Assembly: GCA_001897355.1 (NCBI GenBank)
Contig: MKST01000011.1
Span: 666,037 to 730,036 of the forward strand
DNA: 64,000 nt
Direction: 5' to 3'
DNA from: Solirubrobacterales bacterium 67-14
Lineage (GTDB): Bacteria > Actinomycetota > Thermoleophilia > Solirubrobacterales > 70-9
A program made the translations under genes and the position numbers. Under the pieces are notes generated by a model. The model had not been told where the DNA came from. It was given only the letters and a program-made list of their open reading frames with translations, and did no database searches. Positions 24,685-31,310 of this stretch are shown piece by piece (within the stretch, counting starts at the first letter, position 1; each line of letters begins with the position of its first letter).

Positions 24685-25485
24685 ATGGCATCCGAGTTCA
24701 CGCCCCTCCATCGCGGGGGCTCCGGCCCTCCCCTGGTCCTGATCCACGGGTTCACCGACACCTGGCGAACCTGGGAACTGGTCATTCCGCGACTGGAAGA
24801 GGAGTTCGAGGTGCTGGCGATCACCATGCCGGGCCACGCCGGTGGCCCTCCGATCCCGGGCGAGGTCACGACCGCCAGCCTGCCCGACGGTGTCGCCGCG
24901 GCGATGGACGAGGCGGGCATCGAGAAAGCCCACCTGGCCGGCAACTCGCTGGGCGGGTTCGTCGCGCTGCAGCTGGCTTCCCGCGACCGGGCGCTCTCGG
25001 TCACCGGCCTCGCGCCGGCCGGCGGCTGGTCGGCCGAATTCCAGGATCATTTCGCGCTCGACTACTTCATCACCCAGCAGGACCTGGTCGGGAAGGCCGC
25101 ACCCTACGCCGACCAGATCGCCTCGACGCCCGAGGGACGCCGGCAGGCGACCAGGTTCATCGTCGAGGACGCAAGCCTGATCACGCCCGCGATGGTCGTC
25201 CACCAACTGATCGGCGCCGCGAACTGCGACGCGGCGTTGCCGATGGTCGCGACCGCGCGCCGCGAAGGATTCGAGCTCGACTCCGACCGGATCGATTGTC
25301 CGGTCCGGTTCGTCTGGGGCACCGCTGACAAGCTGCTGCGCTGGCCCGAGACCGCGGTCCGCTTTCGCGAGGAGTGGTGCCCCCAGGCCGAGTTCGTCGA
25401 GCTCGAAGGGGTCGGCCACTGCCCGCAGCTCGAGGCGCCGCTCGAGGTCAGCGAGCTGATCGCCGGCACGGCCCGACTGGCCTGA
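24685..25485 (+). CDS. Alpha/beta hydrolase (Ser nucleophile)
   Basis: A 266-residue hydrolase: oxyanion LIHGFTDT, nucleophile elbow GNSLGG (about residue 90), acid in VWGTADK and His in GVGHCPQLEAP. It is paralogous to the gene at 10464, with the same N-terminus, lid loop (PAGGW) and C-terminal spacing. It starts 36 bp from the divergent GntR gene and shares its operator, so it probably belongs to the same lipid-related regulon as the hydroxylase. Substrate unknown. Confidence 0.88.
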   Translation: MASEFTPLHRGGSGPPLVLIHGFTDTWRTWELVIPRLEEEFEVLAITMPGHAGGPPIPGEVTTASLPDGVAAAMDEAGIEKAHLAGNSLGGFVALQLASRDRALSVTGLAPAGGWSAEFQDHFALDYFITQQDLVGKAAPYADQIASTPEGRRQATRFIVEDASLITPAMVVHQLIGAANCDAALPMVATARREGFELDSDRIDCPVRFVWGTADKLLRWPETAVRFREEWCPQAEFVELEGVGHCPQLEAPLEVSELIAGTARLA

Positions 25486-25507
25486 GCGACCGGTGCCGGA
25501 CCAGGGT

Positions 25508-26188
25508 TCAGGGCCGGCGGCCGGCGAAGACGGCGAAGCCGTGGTCCTTCAGCAGGCAGTCGACGTCGGTGAAGCCGATCTCGCCCAGCCACCCGAGCTG
25601 GACCGAGAGCGGGGTCAGGTGGTCGTGGTCCATGCGCTCGACCGTGTCGGCCCACTCGGCGTCGGTCAGCCCCTTCTCGTAGGCCTGGCGGCGATGCCAC
25701 TCGGCGTAGTGGTCGTGTAAGGCCGGGGTCTCGCCGAGCACGTGCTCGGCATTGACGAAGATGCCGCCCGGCCGGAGTTCGCGGAAGACCGCCTCGTAAA
25801 CGGACCGTTTGCCGGGATCGGTCATGTGGTGGATGGCGAGGGCCGAGATCACCGCATCCCAAGGCCCGGCGGGGATGCCCTCATACATGTCGCCGGCCAC
25901 CGTCTCGGCCCGGTCGCCCAGGATCTCCCCCGCCTGTTCGAGCATGCTGGGTGAGAAGTCGAAGAGCGTGAAGCGGGCCTCCGGAAACGCCTCGGCGACC
26001 ACGGTGGAGAGCATGCCGGTGCCGGCCCCGAGGTCGAGGATGCGGAGCGGCTTCCGGTCGGCCACCTGGGCCAAGCCGACCGCTTCGGGGACGAGGCCGT
26101 AGAAGCGGTCGATCTGGGGGACCAGTTTTTCGCGCGGACCGAGGTAGGTCGCCGCCTGCTTTTCGAAGACCGAAGTCGCCTTGCCCAT
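25508..26188 (-). CDS. Class I SAM-dependent methyltransferase
   Basis: A 226-residue Rossmann methyltransferase. Motif I LRILDLGAGTGMLS is at about residue 49, motif II acid in RFTLFDFSPSM, and WDAVISALAIHHM plays the post-motif role. The C-terminal part forms the usual substrate cap. It is close to UbiE/type-11/type-12 methyltransferases, but no substrate can be assigned. It follows the pcm gene by 37 bp on the same strand and may be cotranscribed. Confidence 0.85.
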   Translation of the reverse strand: MGKATSVFEKQAATYLGPREKLVPQIDRFYGLVPEAVGLAQVADRKPLRILDLGAGTGMLSTVVAEAFPEARFTLFDFSPSMLEQAGEILGDRAETVAGDMYEGIPAGPWDAVISALAIHHMTDPGKRSVYEAVFRELRPGGIFVNAEHVLGETPALHDHYAEWHRRQAYEKGLTDAEWADTVERMDHDHLTPLSVQLGWLGEIGFTDVDCLLKDHGFAVFAGRRP

Positions 26189-26225
26189 CTGCTGATCCTA
26201 GAACCGCCGGGCACCCGGCGCCCAC

Positions 26226-26855
26226 TCAACGGGGTTCGTCGCCGTCTTCCACCAGCGGCACGAAGGCGACCGGCACGACCTTTTCCCGGGAGAGCGACCC
26301 GCCCTGACGGCGCCAAAGCTCCAGCCACTGGCGCCAGCGGCCGACCGGCACGACCATGCGGCCGCCCTCCGCCAGCTGCTCCTGCAGCGCCGTCGGCACC
26401 CGGCCCTTCACGGCGGCGGCCACGTTGATCACGTCATACGGGGCTTCTTCGGGCCAGCCGCGCGAGCCGTCGCCACAGACCATTTCCACGTTCGCCGCCC
26501 CGGCCGCGGCCAGCGATCGCCGCGCCGCCTCGACCAGTTCGGGCTGCCGCTCGATCGAAATCACCCGCTTGGCCAGTCGGCCCAGGATCGCGGCGTGATA
26601 GCCAGAGCCCCCGCCCACGTCCAGCGCCAGGTCACCCGGTTCGGGCCGCAGCAGTTCACACATGCTGGCCACCACCAGCGGCTGGGAGATGGTCTGGCCG
26701 CAGCCGATCGGGAGCGGACGGTTTTCCCAGGCGAAGGGCCGCTGGCTCTCCGGCACGAACAGTTCGCGCGGCACCTCGGCGATCGCGTCGAGCACGCGCC
26801 GGTCGGCGACCTCGACCGAGAGAACCCTGATCAGCTCATCTCGCTCCATGTCCAA
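26226..26855 (-). CDS. pcm: Protein-L-isoaspartate O-methyltransferase
   Basis: Repairs isoaspartyl residues in aged proteins by SAM-dependent methylation. The 209-residue protein has the PCMT order of motifs: VPRELFVPE (about 27), GCGQTISQPLVVA (about 52), LALDVGGGSGYHAAIL (about 77), VEMVCGDGSRG and YDVINVAAAV. Motif I reads VGGGSGY rather than the usual IGTGSGY. The start could be Met1 or Met3. Confidence 0.9.
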   Translation of the reverse strand: MDMERDELIRVLSVEVADRRVLDAIAEVPRELFVPESQRPFAWENRPLPIGCGQTISQPLVVASMCELLRPEPGDLALDVGGGSGYHAAILGRLAKRVISIERQPELVEAARRSLAAAGAANVEMVCGDGSRGWPEEAPYDVINVAAAVKGRVPTALQEQLAEGGRMVVPVGRWRQWLELWRRQGGSLSREKVVPVAFVPLVEDGDEPR

Positions 26856-26880
26856 TCGCTACCCGGACGGAGCGGCGGAT

Positions 26881-26918
26881 ATCGCCCGGGCCCGCGATCG
26901 GTCGCGGGCCCGGGCGAT
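26881..26918 (-). terminator. GC-rich 17-bp perfect hairpin after the penicillin acylase gene
   Basis: Arms ATCGCCCGGGCCCGCGA (26881-26897) and its exact complement (26902-26918) flank a TCGG loop. It begins 4 bp beyond the acylase stop on the minus strand. No T-tract. Confidence 0.7.
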
Positions 26919-26922
26919 CCGT

Positions 26923-29397
26923 TCAGAACCCCCGGCGCTCGGCCCTGGCGCCACCACCGAACCGCTTCACCTTCAGGCCAGGCGAGCGCCTCTGCTGCTT
27001 CGGGCAGAACCGGTCGGTGACCCAGCCCTTCTTCGAGAAGAGCTTGGTCTGGTCGGCGTAGTGCTTCGACTTCGGGTTCTCCGACTGCGAGTAGGTGAGG
27101 ATCATGCTCGCCTGCGGGCACTTCGCCCCGGTCAGGTGCACCGCCTGGATGAAGCTCGAGCCGTCGCTCACCTCGGTGATCCCCTTGCCCGGAACCCACG
27201 GGCCCCAGATCGTGTTGAACGAGCCGTACGGCTCGTAGTCACCGCCGTGGAGCGGGATCTTCACCCCGGCCCGGGTCACCGTCTGGTAGTTGCGACGGGT
27301 CGCGTCGAACGGGATCCCCTGGCTGGAGAACTCGCTCACCGTGTCGGCGAAGGAGATCGGCAGCGCCGGGTTCAGCGTGTTCAGCCCGTTCGGGGTGCCG
27401 ATCGGGTCCGAGACCTGGAACGCGTTCGCGTACACCGGGACGGTGCTGCTGCTGAACAGGCGGCCGATGAAGCGCTGGAAGAAGAGGCCGCCCTTCGAGT
27501 CCAGGTTGTTGCGGCCGTCCCAGCCCTTGAGCGCGTTGCAGGCTCCCGAGGCGTCCACCGAACCGCTGGTTCCGAGCATGGTCGGGTTGGCGGCGCAGTA
27601 GTCGATCACCGGCTTGAGCAGGAGCTCGGCGCTCTCGACCCGGTCGTTGAACTCCATCTTCTTGAGCGAGGCGAGCGTGAACTTGCCGCCGCCGGCGAGC
27701 TGCTCGTTGACCATCTTGTGGCCGAGACGGGTGCGCTCGGTCTGGGCGATGTCCTCGTCGCCGATGATCTTGCCGAAGCCATCCAGCGTCTTGTGGACGT
27801 TGGCGAACCAGTACGAGTCATTCGAGTTCTCGACGTAGTCGGAGCGCATCTCGTACGGCATGTCCTTGGCCGGGAGGATGCCCGGCCCCGCCGCCCCGGG
27901 AACCTTCTTGCTCATGTCGCAGCTGGACTTCGAGCCGTCGAAGACCGGCACCCGGAAAGACGACCAGGCGATCGTGCCGAGGCCGGGCGTGTTGCATTGC
28001 GCGACCCTTTCGTCGGACGCGTTCGGCACCGCGCCGATGTCGGCGTAGAGCGCCCGGCCCTTCGAGTCGGAGACGATCGTGTTGACCCAGGGGATGCCCT
28101 GGTACTTCTTCAGGATCTTCAGGACCTGCGGAGTGCTCTGGGCCTGGTTGACCTTGTAGAAGTGGTTGATCATCCGGAAGTTGCCGGTGTTCACGTCATA
28201 GAGCGAGTAGGCAGAAACGGGGGTCCAGGGGAAGAGCTTGTTGCCCTGGAGCGAGTCGGTCATGTAGCCGTGCTCGGTCGAGTAGAGCGTGCGGTCGTGC
28301 TGGTTGCCCTCGCTGTCGGTGACCGTGACCGTGGTCGCCTTCATCGGTTTCGACTGGCCGTCGACGATGTAGCGGGTCGGATCGGTCGGGTCGAGCGTCT
28401 CCTTGTAGGCGATGAACCGCCGGGCCGTCGAGACCGTGTGGCTCCAGGCCATGTTGCGGGTGTGGCCGATCAGGATGATCGGGACGCCGAGCAGGCTGGC
28501 GCCGGAGACGTTGAGCCGGCCGGGGATGGTCAGCTGTGATTCGAAGAACCGCTGCGGACCATGCCAGGGGAAGTGCGGGTTGCCGAGCAGCAGGCCCTTG
28601 CCGCCCTTGACCGCGTTCTTGCCCAGGCCCACCGCGTTCGAGCCGAGGCTGCCGGTGAAGCTGCCGAAGTCGGGGCTGAAGTCCTCCGCCGTGACGTCGT
28701 CCGGATCGACGGCCGGGGCCTGCTGCCCGCCTTCGCCCTCGCCGGCCTTCATCAGGATCGGGGCGGGCGGCTGCGCCTCGGCGATGCCGTCCATCGAGGG
28801 GTCGGTCGAGCCGTAGCCGAGCAGCTGGTAGAAGCGATGGTAGGCGTCCATCACGGTGATCGGCTTGACCCAGGCCTTGCCGCGGCAGGTCGGGTCGGGG
28901 AGCTTTTTCACGCCGGTCTTCTTCAAGTAGGCGTTGTAACCGGCGACATATCCCTTGACCGCCTGCTTGACGTCCGGCACCGGGCCGTTCGGCGGCTTCA
29001 GGTTGGCCATCTTCCGGACGGTCCCCTCCTTGCGCACCCGCTTCCAGAAGAAGTCGGAGTCGAGGTTGGAGATCCCATTGGGCGCGTCGGCGTCGGCGCC
29101 GAAGTACTTCGAGCGCTCGCCTCTGACCGTCGTGTAGGTGTCGGCCAGGGTGCAGATCTGCTGGCTCGCGATCGCCCAGCCGTAGCCATAGCCGAGCCCG
29201 TAGGGGTTGTCCGCCAGGATTCGCGGGATCCCGTATTGGGTGGTGCGGATCGTGACCCGCGGCGGTTTCTTCGCCGCGTCGGCGGTGCCCGCCAGGGGCA
29301 TCATGAGGAGCGTCAGCAACATCACTCCCGTACCGATCAGAACCCAGAAAAGACGACTGCCAGGACGGACTTCCCCGGACGACGACACCTGCCGCAT
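26923..29397 (-). CDS. Secreted penicillin acylase family (Ntn) amidohydrolase
   Basis: An 824-residue exported Ntn-hydrolase precursor; an AAAGGAGAA ribosome site supports ATG 29397. The signal peptide ends near GTADA. The alpha-chain begins RVTIRTTQYGIPRILA, followed by GYGYGWAIASQQ. The autocleavage site is G252-Ser253-Asn, making Ser253 the N-terminal nucleophile of the beta-chain, preceded by an acidic linker about 215-245. Beta-chain motifs NPHFPW and GHTRNMAWSHT fit the penicillin/aculeacin A/N-acyl-homoserine-lactone acylase group. It acts outside the cytoplasm on an N-acyl compound; quorum-signal or lipopeptide cleavage is plausible. The C-terminus is basic. Confidence 0.9.
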   Translation of the reverse strand: MRQVSSSGEVRPGSRLFWVLIGTGVMLLTLLMMPLAGTADAAKKPPRVTIRTTQYGIPRILADNPYGLGYGYGWAIASQQICTLADTYTTVRGERSKYFGADADAPNGISNLDSDFFWKRVRKEGTVRKMANLKPPNGPVPDVKQAVKGYVAGYNAYLKKTGVKKLPDPTCRGKAWVKPITVMDAYHRFYQLLGYGSTDPSMDGIAEAQPPAPILMKAGEGEGGQQAPAVDPDDVTAEDFSPDFGSFTGSLGSNAVGLGKNAVKGGKGLLLGNPHFPWHGPQRFFESQLTIPGRLNVSGASLLGVPIILIGHTRNMAWSHTVSTARRFIAYKETLDPTDPTRYIVDGQSKPMKATTVTVTDSEGNQHDRTLYSTEHGYMTDSLQGNKLFPWTPVSAYSLYDVNTGNFRMINHFYKVNQAQSTPQVLKILKKYQGIPWVNTIVSDSKGRALYADIGAVPNASDERVAQCNTPGLGTIAWSSFRVPVFDGSKSSCDMSKKVPGAAGPGILPAKDMPYEMRSDYVENSNDSYWFANVHKTLDGFGKIIGDEDIAQTERTRLGHKMVNEQLAGGGKFTLASLKKMEFNDRVESAELLLKPVIDYCAANPTMLGTSGSVDASGACNALKGWDGRNNLDSKGGLFFQRFIGRLFSSSTVPVYANAFQVSDPIGTPNGLNTLNPALPISFADTVSEFSSQGIPFDATRRNYQTVTRAGVKIPLHGGDYEPYGSFNTIWGPWVPGKGITEVSDGSSFIQAVHLTGAKCPQASMILTYSQSENPKSKHYADQTKLFSKKGWVTDRFCPKQQRRSPGLKVKRFGGGARAERRGF

Positions 29398-29499
29398 TGA
29401 TTCTCCTTTGGTTGATTCCCTCTAAGGCCAGCCTAACGCCGGGACGGCAGCTCCGCAACAGCTTTGGCCGAACCCTCCCGGGCCGTCTAGTCTGGGCCC

Positions 29500-29967
29500 A
29501 TGGAGAGTTCAGCGCAGGATCAGAGGTCAGAACCGGCCGACCAGATGACCGGGCAATGCATGTGCGGCAAGGTGACTTTCGAGGTGAACCAGCCGCTGGT
29601 CGGGGTCGCACTCTGTTACTGCCGCCGCTGCCAGCACCGCACCGGTACCGCCTTCTCGGCCACCGCCCTGACCCGGCCGGGTTCGTTCCGGGTCACTTCC
29701 GGCGAGGAGCACGTCGGGACCTACGAGCCGGGTGACGGCGGCTTCAACAAGTTCTTCTGCCGGGAGTGCGGCGGCCAGCTCTACACCAGCCACCCCGAAA
29801 ACCCGGAGATCCTCGCGGTCCGCATGGGGGCGCTGAACGAGGACCCGGGTGTCCGGCCCCTCGCCCACCAGTTCACCAACTACGCCGCCCCCTGGTACCC
29901 GGTCCCCGACGACGACCTCCCGAAATTCCCGGAACGACTTGACTGGAGTCAAGTCGACTTAACTTAA
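29500..29967 (+). CDS. GFA/CENP-V domain zinc protein
   Basis: A 155-residue member of the family of glutathione-dependent formaldehyde-activating enzymes. Cysteine zinc sites are complete: GQCMCGKVTF, CYCRRCQHRTG and FFCRECGGQL. ATG 29500 gives a 15-residue acidic preface; the conserved part starts at Met16 (29545), which is an alternative start. Most bacterial homologues have unknown substrates, so only the fold is assigned. Its 3' end and stop codon lie inside a set of palindromes. Confidence 0.88.
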   Translation: MESSAQDQRSEPADQMTGQCMCGKVTFEVNQPLVGVALCYCRRCQHRTGTAFSATALTRPGSFRVTSGEEHVGTYEPGDGGFNKFFCRECGGQLYTSHPENPEILAVRMGALNEDPGVRPLAHQFTNYAAPWYPVPDDDLPKFPERLDWSQVDLT

Positions 29968-29990
29968 GTCGGGCGGGGTCCGACCCGCCC
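29935..29990. terminator. Three consecutive inverted repeats at the GFA gene end
   Basis: CGACTTGACT/AGTCAAGTCG (29935-29956), CGACTTAA-C-TTAAGTCG (29955-29971) and GGGCGGG/CCCGCCC (29971-29990) abut one another. They straddle the stop codon. The last is the likely terminator stem between the convergent GFA and SRPBCC genes. Confidence 0.55.
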
Positions 29991-30075
29991 TCCACGAGAA
30001 ACCCGCCAGCCCAATGAACCAACCAATGGATGGGCCGGCTCCGACTCCAAAGGGACCGGACGGGGTCCGGTGCGG

Positions 30076-30573
30076 CTACCCGCGTTTGGCCAGGATCTTG
30101 TCCAGCCGGGCGAAGCCTTCGTTCATGCCCTTCTCCATGCCGGCCTGGATCATCCCGTCCCGGTACTCCTTCGCCTCGAAAGTGGTGAGGGTGACCATGC
30201 GGGTGCGGCCGTCTTCGGTCGGGATCAGCTCGAGCCGGTCGATCGAGGGCGGCGGCTGGGGCTCCATGATGAAGTTGAACGTCTGGACCAGCTTGCTCGG
30301 CGCCTCGATCTCGAGGAACTCGCCGAAGAAGACATACTCGCTGCCCGAGTCCGGGTCGCGGTGGACGTAGCGGTACTTGCCGCCAGGCCGGACGTCGTAT
30401 TCCTCGACGGTCATCTCCAGCCGGTCCGGGCCCATCCACTCGGCCAGCACTTCCGGGTCGACCCAGCACTCGAAGACGACCTCGGGCGAGACGTCGAAGA
30501 TCCGTTCGGTTCGGATCTCGGTGTCACTCGGGAGGGTAACCACGGTCTTGTGCAGCTCTGTCAGTTCGGTCAT
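30076..30573 (-). CDS. SRPBCC (AHSA1-type) domain protein
   Basis: A 165-residue START-like protein with the AHSA1 pattern: IRTERIFDVSPEVVFECWVDPEVLAEWMGP, the GGKYRYVHRDPDSG strand and the C-terminal helix GMIQAGMEKGMNEGFARLDKIL. It is coupled to the upstream ArsR gene by an ATGA overlap, the second such ArsR-SRPBCC pair in the window. Ligand unknown. Confidence 0.9.
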   Translation of the reverse strand: MTELTELHKTVVTLPSDTEIRTERIFDVSPEVVFECWVDPEVLAEWMGPDRLEMTVEEYDVRPGGKYRYVHRDPDSGSEYVFFGEFLEIEAPSKLVQTFNFIMEPQPPPSIDRLELIPTEDGRTRMVTLTTFEAKEYRDGMIQAGMEKGMNEGFARLDKILAKRG

Positions 30574-30932
30574 TTCTCCTGCTCCTTTTCACGCTTACGC
30601 TTCTCGATTGCCTCTTCCAGGCGGTTCAATTGCCGGTGGCGGCGACGGTGGAATTCATCGAGCCAGAAGGCGGCTTCGTCGAAGCCTTCGGCCGCGAGCT
30701 CGCACCAGCGGGTGCGACCCCGTTTCTCGGTCGTGACGAGCTTCGCTTCCTCGAGGATCCGGATGTGCTTCTTCATCCCGGTCAAGCTCATGCCGGCCGG
30801 CTCGGCAAGCTCGCTGATCGAGGCCCCGCCGGTGCCCAGTCGATCGAGCACGGCCATCCGGACCGGGTCGGCCAGCGCAGCAAAGGCACGCCCCGCCGAC
30901 TCGCTCGATTGCCTATCCAAATACTGAACCAT
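30570..30932 (-). CDS. ArsR family transcriptional regulator
   Basis: A 120-residue winged-helix regulator (FAALADPVRMAVLDRLGTGGASISELAEPAGMSLTGMKKHIRILEEAKLVTTEKRG). It ends in a strongly charged helix. No metal-binding cysteines are present. The start is ATG 30932, or GTG 30941 three codons earlier. The ATG lies within the TGAACC-N4-GGTTCA operator in the same phase as in the ArsR gene at 15955, indicating a shared autoregulatory design. Confidence 0.9.
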   Translation of the reverse strand: MVQYLDRQSSESAGRAFAALADPVRMAVLDRLGTGGASISELAEPAGMSLTGMKKHIRILEEAKLVTTEKRGRTRWCELAAEGFDEAAFWLDEFHRRRHRQLNRLEEAIEKRKREKEQEK

Positions 30933-30940
30933 AAGGTTCA
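30925..30940. promoter_or_regulatory. ArsR operator containing the start codon
   Basis: TGAACC-ATAA-GGTTCA. On the coding strand the spacer's last two bases and the first G of the right arm form the ATG. Confidence 0.75.
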
Positions 30941-30941
30941 C

Positions 30942-31310
30942 TATAGCAAGGCTCCCTGGCTAGTCAAGACCACGCGCAGTGGGTCGGATTTCCGGTCCTG
31001 GCACCGGAAATCCGACCCACCTCATTCGAACAGCGGCAAGCGAGGGCGAAGAGAGTCGGTGCGACCGGCATCAGCCGCTCAACCGCCCGGGGCCGGCCCA
31101 GCTACGCGAGGTGCAGAAAGGGAGCGCTCTATAGCCACAATCCGCATCTCGCGGAACCTCCCCGCTCCGAGCGTCGAGGCTGAATCAGTGAGATCGAATA
31201 AATGGTTCGTATAGAACTAAAAACTCAATCTCGCGAGAGCAGACTCTCGAGGCGACGCCTGGCTTGGGCGGGTGGATGCCAGGGGCCTCCTGGCGCCGCC
31301 CGAGCCCGGG
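30942..31310. other. 369-bp intergenic region with one strong hairpin
   Basis: Apart from the hairpin at 30979-31020, I see no coding potential, repeat or recognisable RNA here. It separates the ArsR promoter from the 3' end of the glycosyltransferase-flippase gene. The AT content rises around 31190-31220. Confidence 0.6.
30979..31020 (-). terminator. Perfect 18-bp hairpin
   Basis: GTGGGTCGGATTTCCGGT (30979-30996) and its exact complement (31003-31020) flank a 6-nt loop. It lies about 290 bp downstream of the glycosyltransferase-flippase gene and may terminate that operon or insulate the ArsR promoter. No T-tract. Confidence 0.55.
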
